From Nocardia abscessus (GTDB lineage: Bacteria > Actinomycetota > Actinomycetes > Mycobacteriales > Mycobacteriaceae), in the NCBI RefSeq assembly GCF_015477775.1, contig NZ_JADLQO010000011.1, forward strand, positions 1-64,000: a DNA stretch of 64,000 nucleotides. Reading direction: 5' to 3'. Made by a program: the position numbers and the translations under genes. Position 1 is the first letter of the stretch, and each line of letters opens with the position of its first letter. Below are positions 24,592 to 33,196 of the stretch, one piece after another. The notes under the pieces are model-generated. The model did no database searches and was not told the DNA's origin. It saw nothing but the letters and a program-made list of their open reading frames with translations.

Positions 24592-25459
24592 TGCGGGCCT
24601 CCTCTACGGCGCGTCGCCATGCGCGCGCCACCATCGCCGCTCCGACTCGGCGCCGGTAGTCGGCGGAGCCGTGCACATCCGACGAGACCGCGTCCAATCC
24701 GGCGGTCGCGCTCCGGCCGATCTCCTCGGCCTGTGTCGCCTCGGCGGGGCGACCGATCAGCCCGGCTTCGGTCCCGGTTGCCCGCAGCGGGGTCGGCGCC
24801 AGACCGAACAAGCCGATCGCGCACCGCTCAACGCGCGAGTCCGCGTCCAGCCGGACCGCCACCGCGGCGCCCGCCATCGCGAAATCTCCACTGCGGCGGG
24901 TGAATTCCTCGATAGCGAAGCCGCACCGCCCGTGCCAGACCGGGAAGACGATCCCGGTGACCATCTCGTCCTGCTCCAGATCGGTGGTCCACATGCCGGT
25001 GAAGAACGCGGATGCCGGGATGGTGCGCCGTCCGCGTGGGGAGAGCGTCTCGATGTCGGCGTCGAGCGTCAGCGCCACGACAGGGTATTCGGCCGCGGCG
25101 TCGGCGTGCGCGATCGCGCCGCCGATCGTGCCCCGGTTGCGGATCTGGAAGTGCCCGATGAGCGGTGTGGCCCGTGCGAGCAACGGCGCACCCCGGCGGA
25201 CGTCCTCGGACCGGCCGACCGCGGCGTGCGTCGTCCCGGCGCCGATCCGGACCGCATCCGGGCGGGTTTCGATGCCGCGCAGCTCGTCCACGCGCCGGAG
25301 GTCGACCAGATGCTCGAATACGGCCAGCCGCAACGCCAGCATCGGCACGAGGCTCTGCCCGCCCGCGATGATCTTGGCCTCGTCGCCCAGTTCGGCCAGG
25401 AGGGCGACGGCCTCGGCCGCGGTCGCGGGTGCGTGGTACTCGAAGGCCGCCGGTTTCAT
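24584..25459 (-). CDS. Molybdenum hydroxylase, FAD subunit (CoxM type)
   Basis: A 291-aa medium subunit. FAD-binding signatures are AGGQSLVPMLALRL near residue 32 and the TIGGAIAHADAAAEYP loop near 110. The C-terminal CO-dehydrogenase flavoprotein domain follows, ending with DYRRRVGAAMVARAW. It overlaps the large-subunit gene by 4 nt (25456-25459) and the 2Fe-2S gene by 8 nt, so the three subunits should be made in equal amounts. Confidence 0.94.
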   Translation of the reverse strand: MKPAAFEYHAPATAAEAVALLAELGDEAKIIAGGQSLVPMLALRLAVFEHLVDLRRVDELRGIETRPDAVRIGAGTTHAAVGRSEDVRRGAPLLARATPLIGHFQIRNRGTIGGAIAHADAAAEYPVVALTLDADIETLSPRGRRTIPASAFFTGMWTTDLEQDEMVTGIVFPVWHGRCGFAIEEFTRRSGDFAMAGAAVAVRLDADSRVERCAIGLFGLAPTPLRATGTEAGLIGRPAEATQAEEIGRSATAGLDAVSSDVHGSADYRRRVGAAMVARAWRRAVEEARND

Positions 25460-27807
25460 GCCGGACCCTTTCCGGCGGCGCGCGCCTCGTCCAGCAGTGC
25501 CACGATCGTGGCCGGGGAGAGGGGCAGTTTCGAGATCTCCACCCCGAACGGCGCGAGCGCGTCGATGACGGCGTTGAGAACGGCCGGGGTGGCCCCGATG
25601 GCCCCGCCCTCGCCGACGCCTTTGAAATTGCCGGGTCCCGGGCTCGGGGTCTCGATGTGCCCCAACTCGATCGTCGGCGCTTCGGTCGCCGTGGGCAGCA
25701 GATAGTCCAAGAAGGTGGTCGCCACCGGATTGCCGCTCTCGTCGTAGGCGAGATGCTCGTAGAGCGCGCCGCCGATGCCCTGCACGGTGCCGCCGTAGAT
25801 CTGGCCCTCGACGACATTGGGATTGATCATCGGACCGCAGTCCTCGCTGACGATGTAGCGCAGCAACTTCACCTCCCCGGTGTCGATGTCGACCTCACAG
25901 GTGCACACGTGGGTGGCGTTGGCCCAGATCGCCAGCTGCGGGGTCTTGTACCGTCCGCTGGCCTCCAGCCCTGGCGATACCCCGGGCGGCAGCGAGTCGG
26001 CCTGGAAGTACGCGATTTCGGCGATCTCGGCCAGTGAGAGCACCTTGTCCGGCGCCCCGCGGACGGTGGCCCGGCTACGGCTGAACTCGATGTCGTCGGG
26101 ACTCGCGCCCAGCCGGTGGGCGGCGATGGCCAGGATACGTTCCCGCAGAATCGATGCCGTCCGGTCGATCGCTCCCGCGGTCATCGAGCCGGACCGGCTG
26201 CCGCCGGTGCCACCGCCGAATGGCGTGATCGCGGTGTCTCCCTGGATGGTTCGCACATCGGCCAGCTCGGCCCCCAGTGCGTCCGCGGTCAGCTGGACGA
26301 CCGTGGTCTCCAGGCTGTTGCCTGCCGAGCCGCCCGCGACGTAGACGTTCACCTTGCCGGACGGCTCGATGCGGATGGTGGCGCCCTCGGTGCTCAGGAA
26401 CGGGCTGCCGCCGGTAGTCGGCTCCACATAGGTGCAGGTGCCTACGCCGAGGTAGCGGCCATCGGCGCGAGCTTCGCGCTGCTGCTTGCGGAAGCCCTCG
26501 TAGTCCAGCAACTCGACCGCCTGCTCGAGCGTCTCCAGCGGCGAGATGTTGTCGAAGGTCATGCCGTTCGGGTTCGCCCAGGGCAACTCGTCGCGGCGCA
26601 GCATGTTCCGCCTGCGCAGCTCGATCGGATCGATGCCGATCTGCCGGGCGGCGTGGTCGAGCAGGATTTCGCGGGCCACCGATTCGAACTGCCACGGCCC
26701 TCGGTAGGCCAGGCGGCCGACGGTGTTGGAGTACAAGAATTTAGCGGTGAAGGAGGCGTCTCTGATCCGGTACGGTCCAGGGAACAGCAACCCGACCACG
26801 ACGCCGCCGGTGAGCGGCGACGGCGTCGGATAAGCGCCCACGTTCTGCACATGATCGATGGCGGCGGCGAGGATGGTGCCTTCGGCGTCGAACGCCATCC
26901 GTGCATCGGCGTGCTCGTGGCGCGACATACCCGCGGCCATCAGGTTCTCTTGGCGGTCCTCGATCCACTTCACCGCGGTGCCGAGTTTGCGGGCGGCCAG
27001 CAGGATGCAGGCGTCCTCGCGCAGCGGGACCTGCTTGAGGCCGAATCCGCCGCCGGTGTCACGGGCGATGACACGCACCTGATGCTCGTCGATGCCGAGC
27101 AGCCGGGCGCAGAATCCGCGCACCTCGTGCGGTGACTGGGTGGAACTCCAGATCGTCATCTCCGCCGTCGGCGCCGACCAGTCCGCGACGATCCCGCGGG
27201 TCTCCAGCGGGACCGGCAGATACGCCTGCTGAAAGATCGTCTGCCGCACCACATGCGCGGCCGAATCGAACAGCGGCGCCAGATCGGCGGCTGGGCGCCC
27301 GCCCATCTCGCCCGCGGAGTTCCCCGCGAATCCGGCGTGCACCAGGTTCGGCGAGTCCGCCGCGGTGACGTAGTCGACCACCGGTTCCAGCGGCTCGTAA
27401 TCGATGACCACCAGTTCGGCGGCGTCTTCGGCCACGTACCGGTCGACCGCGATCACCAAGGCCACCGGGTCGCCGACGAAGCGGACCTCCTCCTCGGCCA
27501 GCGGCGGCCGGGGCACCGGCGGGAAGCCGACGATGTCGAGCGCGTAGGAGATCTCGTGCACGCCGGAATTGAGGTCCGCGGCGGTATAGACGGCGAGCAC
27601 GCCGTCCAATTCCAGCGCACCGGACACATCGATCGCACCGATCGCCGCGCGGGGGAGTGGGCTGCGGACGAAGCACGCGTGGGCCATGCCGGGGCGGGTC
27701 ACGTCGTCGACGAAGGTTCCCGCGCCGGTCACCAAGCGCGCGTCCTCGATCCGTGGCACCCGGGTGCCGACGACGCCGGTCGTGGTGGTGGGTTCGGTCT
27801 GGGTCAT
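25456..27807 (-). CDS. Molybdenum hydroxylase, large catalytic subunit (xanthine dehydrogenase family)
   Basis: A 783-aa molybdopterin-cytosine-dinucleotide-type subunit. Landmarks are RIEDARLVTGAGTFVDDV at the N terminus, the cofactor loop DTGGGFGLKQ, and the active-site base Glu733 in GVGEGGAIGATP. The active-site loop reads AYRGPWQ (367-373), not the AYxCSFR of true aerobic CO dehydrogenase, so it should hydroxylate an organic substrate such as a ring or an activated C-H. It is the first gene of the minus-strand operon and divergent from xdhC, with a perfect copy of the shared palindrome in the 388-bp gap. The substrate is unknown. Confidence 0.93.
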   Translation of the reverse strand: MTQTEPTTTTGVVGTRVPRIEDARLVTGAGTFVDDVTRPGMAHACFVRSPLPRAAIGAIDVSGALELDGVLAVYTAADLNSGVHEISYALDIVGFPPVPRPPLAEEEVRFVGDPVALVIAVDRYVAEDAAELVVIDYEPLEPVVDYVTAADSPNLVHAGFAGNSAGEMGGRPAADLAPLFDSAAHVVRQTIFQQAYLPVPLETRGIVADWSAPTAEMTIWSSTQSPHEVRGFCARLLGIDEHQVRVIARDTGGGFGLKQVPLREDACILLAARKLGTAVKWIEDRQENLMAAGMSRHEHADARMAFDAEGTILAAAIDHVQNVGAYPTPSPLTGGVVVGLLFPGPYRIRDASFTAKFLYSNTVGRLAYRGPWQFESVAREILLDHAARQIGIDPIELRRRNMLRRDELPWANPNGMTFDNISPLETLEQAVELLDYEGFRKQQREARADGRYLGVGTCTYVEPTTGGSPFLSTEGATIRIEPSGKVNVYVAGGSAGNSLETTVVQLTADALGAELADVRTIQGDTAITPFGGGTGGSRSGSMTAGAIDRTASILRERILAIAAHRLGASPDDIEFSRSRATVRGAPDKVLSLAEIAEIAYFQADSLPPGVSPGLEASGRYKTPQLAIWANATHVCTCEVDIDTGEVKLLRYIVSEDCGPMINPNVVEGQIYGGTVQGIGGALYEHLAYDESGNPVATTFLDYLLPTATEAPTIELGHIETPSPGPGNFKGVGEGGAIGATPAVLNAVIDALAPFGVEISKLPLSPATIVALLDEARAAGKGPA

Positions 27808-28103
27808 GGGTGCGCTCGCAGAGAGTGCGGGCCGGACTGGGCGTTGGGCGGCCTGGTCGATGTCATCCGGTTGATCCTCCGTTCACCTCGGGCACCCGCA
27901 GGCGCGCCCGCGGGGTCCTCGTCGCCCTCGACGCGGCCGGACCTCGTGCCCGGTGCCGCGGCCGGAGGCCGGGCGTCGGATCGGCCCGCGGGCCGGGGTG
28001 CCGGCCGCGTGCCGCTCGCGAATGCTGAGCACGTGTTTAGCATCGAGATTCGCACGCTGTCAATTCCGTCTATGTCAAAAATGAGTATGGCGCTAGTATT
28101 GGG

Positions 28104-28120
28104 CGAGAATAACATTCTCG
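28104..28120. promoter_or_regulatory. Candidate operator, perfect palindrome (hydroxylase/xdhC gap)
   Basis: CGAGAAT-AAC-ATTCTCG, extended by G and C to perfect 8-bp arms (28103-28121). It lies 76 bp upstream of the XdhC-like gene in the 388-bp divergent gap. With 35718-35734 it is one of two perfect copies. The rest of the gap, apart from an AT-rich tract near 28040-28100, shows nothing recognisable. Confidence 0.65.
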
Positions 28121-28195
28121 CCGCTTGGTCGGGTGAAAACGCCGGGCGTCGAAGTGGGCTCCAGGCGGGGCCGACGATCGCCGAGAGGGTTCATC

Positions 28196-29284
28196 ATGCG
28201 AGAACTCGCCGCGCATCTGTTGCGCTGGCATGCCGCGAACGCCGCATACGTGCTCGCCACTGTGGTGCGCGTGACCGGCAGCGCACCCCGGCCGGCCGGG
28301 GCGACCATGGCGGTGGACGGGTCGGGGAATGTGCGCGGCAGCCTGTCGGGCGGGTGCGTGGAGGGTGCGGTCTACGAGTTGTGCCGGGAGGTGCTCGAAT
28401 CCGGCGAGCCCGTCCGCCGGACGTTCGGCTACAGCGACGCCGACGCCTTCGCCGTCGGTTTGACCTGCGGCGGAGAACTGGAGATCTTCGTGCATCGCAT
28501 CACGCCCGCGGAGTATCCGGCCGTCGAGGCCGCGCTCGATCCGAGCGGTCCGATGACATTCGTTCGCGACTTGACCTCCAGTGCGGTGGTCGCGCTCGGG
28601 CCCGAGACCGCGACCGGCGCGGACTTCGATCACGCGGTGGTGCGGCAGGCGCGCGCGATGCTCGACGCCGGCGTGACCGGCGTTCGCGTCGTGGGATGCG
28701 CGGACCGGGAGCGCACGGTGTTCGTCGAGTCCTTCGCGCCCGCGCCGCGCATGCTGATCTTCGGCGCCACCGATTTCTCCACCGCGCTGTGCAGTGTCGG
28801 CCGACTGCTGGGATACCGCGTCACCGTATGCGAGGCCCGCCCGGCATTCGCCGACCACGCCCGGATGCCGGACGCCGACGAAGTGGTCCGGGAATGGCCG
28901 GACCGGTATTTGCGGCGCACCCAGGTCGACGCGCGCACGGTGATCTGCGTCTTGACCCATGATCCCAAGTTCGATATTCCGGTGCTCACCGAAGCGCTGC
29001 GCCTGCCGGTGGCCTATGTGGGCGCGATGGGGTCACGCCGGGCCGACCAGGACCGCAGGCTCCGGTTGCGCGCCGCCGGGCTCGCCGAGGAGGAAATGGG
29101 GCGGCTGCACTCGCCGATCGGCCTCGAGCTGGGCGGTCAGACGCCCGAGGAGACGGCCGTCGCGATCGGGGCCGAGATCGTCGCCGTCCGGCACGGTGGC
29201 TCCGCGCGGCCGCTGTTCACGACCGACCGGCCCATTCATCCCGGCGAAGTGCGAGTCGCGACGAGGCACGCCATCGGGATATAG
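28196..29284 (+). CDS. XdhC/CoxF-family molybdenum cofactor insertion protein
   Basis: A 362-aa member of the XdhC/CoxI family, which sulfurates or inserts the molybdenum cofactor into hydroxylases of the xanthine dehydrogenase type. The N-terminal XdhC domain contains GSAPRPAGATMAV and GSLSGGCVEGAVYE. The C-terminal Rossmann-like domain contains MLIFGATDFSTAL, YVGAMGSRRADQDR and SPIGLELGGQTPEETAVAI. ATG 28196 follows GAGAGG. It is divergent from the hydroxylase it presumably matures and shares the palindrome at 28104. It converges with the SDR gene, leaving only 17 bp between. Confidence 0.92.
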   Translation: MRELAAHLLRWHAANAAYVLATVVRVTGSAPRPAGATMAVDGSGNVRGSLSGGCVEGAVYELCREVLESGEPVRRTFGYSDADAFAVGLTCGGELEIFVHRITPAEYPAVEAALDPSGPMTFVRDLTSSAVVALGPETATGADFDHAVVRQARAMLDAGVTGVRVVGCADRERTVFVESFAPAPRMLIFGATDFSTALCSVGRLLGYRVTVCEARPAFADHARMPDADEVVREWPDRYLRRTQVDARTVICVLTHDPKFDIPVLTEALRLPVAYVGAMGSRRADQDRRLRLRAAGLAEEEMGRLHSPIGLELGGQTPEETAVAIGAEIVAVRHGGSARPLFTTDRPIHPGEVRVATRHAIGI

Positions 29285-29301
29285 CGCCGCGGAGTGTCCG
29301 C

Positions 29302-30135
29302 TCAGTCCAGAAACAAGTCCGGCGTGGGGTTTTCGCCGCCGCCGTACCTGGACAGATCATCGATCCCGGCGTACAACGACAACGCGTCCGCGTCGATGAA
29401 GCAGTTGCCGGTGACCTCTTTCGCGGGCCGGGTCATGATCGCGAGGGCGGCGTCGGCCATGATCCGCGGACTGCGGGCGGAGGCGAGCTGCCGCTCGCCG
29501 TCGGCCAGGTTGGCGACCGCCGAGGTGGCGATATAGGTCTGCGGCCACAGGCAGTTGAAACCGATTCCGGCGTCGCCGAATTCGGCCGCCCAGCCCTGGG
29601 ACAGCAGGGTCATCCCGTACTTGGCGAGGGTGTAGGCCGGGTGGGCGCCGAGCCAGCGCGGGTTGAGGTTGACCGGCGGCGCGATGGTCAGCACGTGCGG
29701 GTTGGCCGAGTCACGCAGAAACGGCAGGCAGGCCTGGGTCAGCAAGAACATGCCACGAATGTTGATGTCCTGCATCAAATCGAACTTCTTGATCGACAGG
29801 CGTTCGGTCGGATCGGTGGCGATCGCGCTGGCGTTGTGCACGCAGACATCGATGCCGCCGAACCGCTGCACGGCGGTCTCGACCACGCGCCGCACGTCCG
29901 CTTCGTTGCGCACGTCCCCGACCACGGCGGCGGCTCGCCCGCCCGCGGCTTCCACTTCGGCGGCCGCGGTATGGACGGTGCCGGGCAGGCGGGGGTGCGG
30001 TTGGGCGGTCTTGGCCAGCAGCACCACGTTGGCGCCCGCTTCGGCGGCGGCGAGGGCGATCGCCAATCCGATGCCGCGGCTCGCTCCGGACACCACCACG
30101 GTGCGATCGGTCAGCTGTCGGTCCTGGTCGGACAT
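29302..30135 (-). CDS. SDR-family oxidoreductase (HSDL2-like)
   Basis: A 277-aa short-chain dehydrogenase. The NADP(H) site is VVSGASRGIG near residue 15, the NAG-type motif reads VHNASAI, and the catalytic Tyr/Lys are in YTLAKYG. The string APPVNLNPRWLGAHPAY matches the human HSDL2-like subgroup. As in that subgroup, the classical catalytic Ser 13 residues before the Tyr is not present, so the activity may be unusual. The ATG at 30135 is 91 bp from the divergent mutase start, with a weak copy of the shared palindrome between them. Confidence 0.88.
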   Translation of the reverse strand: MSDQDRQLTDRTVVVSGASRGIGLAIALAAAEAGANVVLLAKTAQPHPRLPGTVHTAAAEVEAAGGRAAAVVGDVRNEADVRRVVETAVQRFGGIDVCVHNASAIATDPTERLSIKKFDLMQDINIRGMFLLTQACLPFLRDSANPHVLTIAPPVNLNPRWLGAHPAYTLAKYGMTLLSQGWAAEFGDAGIGFNCLWPQTYIATSAVANLADGERQLASARSPRIMADAALAIMTRPAKEVTGNCFIDADALSLYAGIDDLSRYGGGENPTPDLFLD

Positions 30136-30184
30136 CGTTCTCCTCGGTCGTCGCGCGCGGTTCGGCCGGCTCCTGCCACCTGCA

Positions 30185-30201
30185 TGGTATTGGCATTCTC
30201 C
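30185..30201. promoter_or_regulatory. Weak candidate operator (SDR/mutase gap)
   Basis: TGGTATT-GGC-ATTCTCC: the right arm matches the consensus at 6 of 7 positions but the left arm only at 4 of 7. It is centred in the 91-bp divergent promoter gap between the SDR and acyl-CoA mutase genes, which is where the regulon model predicts a site. On its own it would not be convincing. Confidence 0.3.
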
Positions 30202-30226
30202 TTTTTCGCAAGTACCGTATTCAACG

Positions 30227-31804
30227 ATGAACAACCAAGTGCAGACCTCGTCCGGCATCCCGCTGGAGCCGAGCTACGGACCGGACGCGCGGCGCGGTGA
30301 CCCACCCGCGCCGGGCTCCTACCCCTTCACCCGCGGCAACTTCGCCACCGGTTACCGGGGACGGTTGTGGACGTTCCGGCAGTACTCCGGCTTCGGTACC
30401 GCCGAGGAGTCCAACCGCCGCTATCGCTACCTGCTGGAGCAGGGCGGTACCGGGCTCTCGGTCGCGCTCGATCTGCCCACCCAGTGCGGATACGACTCCG
30501 ACGACCCGGAAGTGAGCGAGGAGGTCGGCAGGGTCGGTGTCGCGGTGGACACCCTCGCCGACGCCGAGGTGCTCTTCGACGGCATCCCGCTGGACCGGAT
30601 CAGCACCAGCTTCACCATCAACGGCACCGCCGCGATTCTGCTGGCCTTCTACGTGGCCGCCGCGGAGAAGAAGGGCGTGCCGCGCGCGAAACTCACCGGC
30701 ACGATCCAGAACGACATCCTCAAGGAGTACGCCTCGCGCGGCACCTGGATCTGGCCGCCGGAGCCGTCGCTGCGCCTGATCGCCGACACCATCGAGTTCT
30801 GCGCGGCCGAGGTGCCGCGTTTCAACGCGATCTCGGTGGCGGGTGCGCACTTTCGCGACGCCGGTGCGAATGCCGTGCAGGAGATGGCCTTCACGCTGGC
30901 CGACGGCGTCACCTACTGCGACACCGTGATCGAACGCGGCCGGATGACGATCGATCAGTTCGCCCCGCAGATCTCGTTCTTCTTCTACACGCACGGCGAC
31001 TTCTTCGAGGAGATCGCGAAATACCGGGCCGGACGCCGCCGCTGGGCCACCATCGTGCGCGAGCGGTACGGCGCGAGCACCGACAAAGCGTCGATGTTCC
31101 GTTTCGGCTGCGTGGCCGGCGGCGCCTCGCTCTACGCGCCGCAGGCGCAGAACAATCTGGTGCGCGTCGCCTACGAGGCGCTGGCCTCGGTGCTCGGCGG
31201 CGTGCAGTCGATGTTCACCGCCGCGTGGGACGAGCCGTTCGCGCTGCCCAGCGAGGAATCCGCCACGCTGGCGCTGCGCACCCAGCAGGTGCTCGCCTAC
31301 GAGACCGGGGTGACCCGGGTGGCCGACCCGCTCGGCGGCTCCTACTTCGTCGAGGCGCTCACCGACGCCACCGAGGCCAAGATCGTCGAGATCATGCGCG
31401 ATCTGGAGCAGCACGGCGGCATGGTGCGCTGCATCGAGGACGGTTACCTGCAGGGCCTGATCGCCGACGAGGCCTACCGGCTGCACCAGGCGGTGGAGTC
31501 GGGCGAACGCCCGGTGGTCGGGGTGAACACGTTCGTCTCCGACGAGCCCGCACCGGACATCGGCACCTACGAACTCGACGCCGACGGGCGCGAACGGCAG
31601 TTGAAGCGACTGGCGCGTGTGCGATCCGAGCGCGACGCCGCAACCGTCCGCGACAGCCTCGCAGCCCTGTCGCGCGCCGCGGAAGGAGACGAGAACCTCA
31701 TGCACCGCCTCATCGATTGCGCCAACGCCTACTGCACGGTCGGCGAGATGACCGCCGCGCTGAAGTCGGTGTGGGGCGAGTTCCAGCAGCCGGTGGTCTT
31801 CTGA
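30227..31804 (+). CDS. Adenosylcobalamin-dependent acyl-CoA mutase, large subunit
   Basis: A 525-aa substrate-binding (TIM-barrel) subunit of the methylmalonyl-CoA mutase family, without the fused B12 domain. The residues that mark methylmalonyl-type mutases are kept: Tyr53 in FRQYSGFG, Arg171 in EYASRGTW and His208 in AGAHFRDAG. Isobutyryl-CoA mutases carry Phe and Gln at the first two positions. The split into large and small subunits is, however, like isobutyryl-, 2-hydroxyisobutyryl- and ethylmalonyl-type enzymes. It therefore probably isomerises a branched or dicarboxylic acyl-CoA. The start ATG 30227 has no strong ribosome site. The small subunit overlaps its stop by 1 nt. No MeaB-type chaperone is adjacent. 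Confidence 0.9.
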   Translation: MNNQVQTSSGIPLEPSYGPDARRGDPPAPGSYPFTRGNFATGYRGRLWTFRQYSGFGTAEESNRRYRYLLEQGGTGLSVALDLPTQCGYDSDDPEVSEEVGRVGVAVDTLADAEVLFDGIPLDRISTSFTINGTAAILLAFYVAAAEKKGVPRAKLTGTIQNDILKEYASRGTWIWPPEPSLRLIADTIEFCAAEVPRFNAISVAGAHFRDAGANAVQEMAFTLADGVTYCDTVIERGRMTIDQFAPQISFFFYTHGDFFEEIAKYRAGRRRWATIVRERYGASTDKASMFRFGCVAGGASLYAPQAQNNLVRVAYEALASVLGGVQSMFTAAWDEPFALPSEESATLALRTQQVLAYETGVTRVADPLGGSYFVEALTDATEAKIVEIMRDLEQHGGMVRCIEDGYLQGLIADEAYRLHQAVESGERPVVGVNTFVSDEPAPDIGTYELDADGRERQLKRLARVRSERDAATVRDSLAALSRAAEGDENLMHRLIDCANAYCTVGEMTAALKSVWGEFQQPVVF

Positions 31805-32202
31805 TGCCCGCCCGCGTACTGGTCGCCAAACCCGGTCTGGACGGGCACGACCGCGGCGCCAAGATCGTCGCCCGCACGTTGCGCGACGCCGGGTTCGAGG
31901 TCATCTACACCGGGATCCGGCAGCGTGTCGAGGACATCGTCGCCATCGCGCTGCAAGAGGACGTGGCCGTCGTCGGCCTGAGCATCCTCTCCGGCGCGCA
32001 CGTCGCGCTCACCACGCGGGTGGTGGATGCGCTGCGCGCCGCCGACGCGGGCGACATCGCGGTCGTCGTCGGCGGCACCATCCCGCAGGCGGACGTGCCG
32101 CGACTGCTGGAAGCCGGTGCGGCCGCGGTGTTTCCGACGAGCACTCCGCTGGAGACGCTCGTCACCGAGATCCGCGCGTTGACCGAGCACCCGGCCTCAT
32201 GA
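31804..32202 (+). CDS. Acyl-CoA mutase, B12-binding small subunit
   Basis: A 132-aa cobalamin-binding domain with the base-off ligand motif DGHDRGAK (His15 is the lower axial ligand). The remaining Rossmann elements are GLSILSGAH and VVVGGTIPQAD. It is translated through a TGATG overlap with the large subunit. Together the two genes supply one complete mutase. Confidence 0.94.
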   Translation: MPARVLVAKPGLDGHDRGAKIVARTLRDAGFEVIYTGIRQRVEDIVAIALQEDVAVVGLSILSGAHVALTTRVVDALRAADAGDIAVVVGGTIPQADVPRLLEAGAAAVFPTSTPLETLVTEIRALTEHPAS

Positions 32203-32239
32203 CCGGCCGCGGGCCGAATCGACACAGCTTGGAGGAATC

Positions 32240-33196
32240 GTGCGCGTCGGAGTGATGATCGGGCCGGAGAAAGGGGACTCCGGGCGCAAGCTCGAACGGA
32301 TGCTGCGCGACATCGAGTGGGCCGAGTCCGCGGGAATGGACACGGCGTGGATCCCGCAGATCCCCACCGATTTCGACGCGCTGATCACGATCGCCGCGAT
32401 GGGGCTGCGCACCTCGCGGATCGAGTTGGGCACCGCGGTCGTGCCCCTGCAAGCACAGCATCCGATCGCTATGGCGCGGCAAGCACTCTCGGCGCACGCC
32501 GCGGCCGGGGGCAGGCTGGCGCTGGGGGTCGGGCCGTCGCATCACTGGATCGTGCGGGACATGCTCGGCCTGCCCTACGACAAACCGGCCGCCTACACCC
32601 GCGACTATCTCGAGGTGCTGAACGCGGGACTGCGCGGACCGGGTTCGGTGGACGTGGAAAACGAGACGTTCACCGTGCACAATCCGCTCGATCTCGGACC
32701 GGTGGCCCCGGTGCCGGTGCTGATTGCCGCCCTGGGACCGGTGATGCTGCGCATCGCGGGCGAGCAGGCCGACGGCACCGTGCTCTGGATGGCCGACGAG
32801 CGCGCGATCGCCGACCACGTCGTGCCGAAGATCGCCAAAGCGGCGGCCGATGCGGGCCGGGCCGCTCCGCGGGTGGTCGCCGGGCTGCCGGTGTGCCTGT
32901 GCGAGCCCGGCCGAGTGGACGAGGCGCGCGAGCGGGCCAATCGCATCCTGGGCGAGGCGGAGATCTCGCCGAACTATCAACGATTGCTGGACCAGGGCGA
33001 CGCCCGTGACATCGGCGATCTGTGCTTGGCAGGCGACGAGGCGCAGATCGCGGCCGGGCTGCGCCGCTACGCGGAGGCGGGTGCCACGGACATCTCGGTG
33101 CGCCTGCTGCCGATCGGGGAGACCCGCGACGAACTGGTGGCGTCCAAGCGCCGCACCCGGGAGATGATCGCCGAACTGGCCGAGGAGTTGCGGTGA
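32240..33196 (+). CDS. LLM-class, probably F420-dependent oxidoreductase
   Basis: A 318-aa luciferase-like TIM-barrel protein of the actinobacterial F420-dependent group. Landmarks are MRVGVMIGPEKGDSGRKLE, TDFDALITIAAMGLRTSRIELGTAV split across the barrel, and GRLALGVGPSHHWIV. The GTG start at 32240 follows GGAGGA. It ends with a GTGA overlap into the second CoA transferase gene. In lipid and steroid clusters such proteins act on hydride-transfer steps of acyl-CoA or ketone intermediates; F420 use is inferred from family. Confidence 0.88.
   Translation: MRVGVMIGPEKGDSGRKLERMLRDIEWAESAGMDTAWIPQIPTDFDALITIAAMGLRTSRIELGTAVVPLQAQHPIAMARQALSAHAAAGGRLALGVGPSHHWIVRDMLGLPYDKPAAYTRDYLEVLNAGLRGPGSVDVENETFTVHNPLDLGPVAPVPVLIAALGPVMLRIAGEQADGTVLWMADERAIADHVVPKIAKAAADAGRAAPRVVAGLPVCLCEPGRVDEARERANRILGEAEISPNYQRLLDQGDARDIGDLCLAGDEAQIAAGLRRYAEAGATDISVRLLPIGETRDELVASKRRTREMIAELAEELR

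Noticed and set aside
25456..27807. Annotation as aerobic carbon monoxide dehydrogenase
   Set aside because: The active-site loop is AYRGPWQ; the Cys of the CO dehydrogenase loop is absent, so only the wider hydroxylase family is supported.
30136..30226. Cobalamin riboswitch in front of the B12-dependent mutase
   Set aside because: The gap is 91 bp, too short for a cobalamin riboswitch, and no B12-box-like sequence was seen. Mutase genes are also not usual targets.
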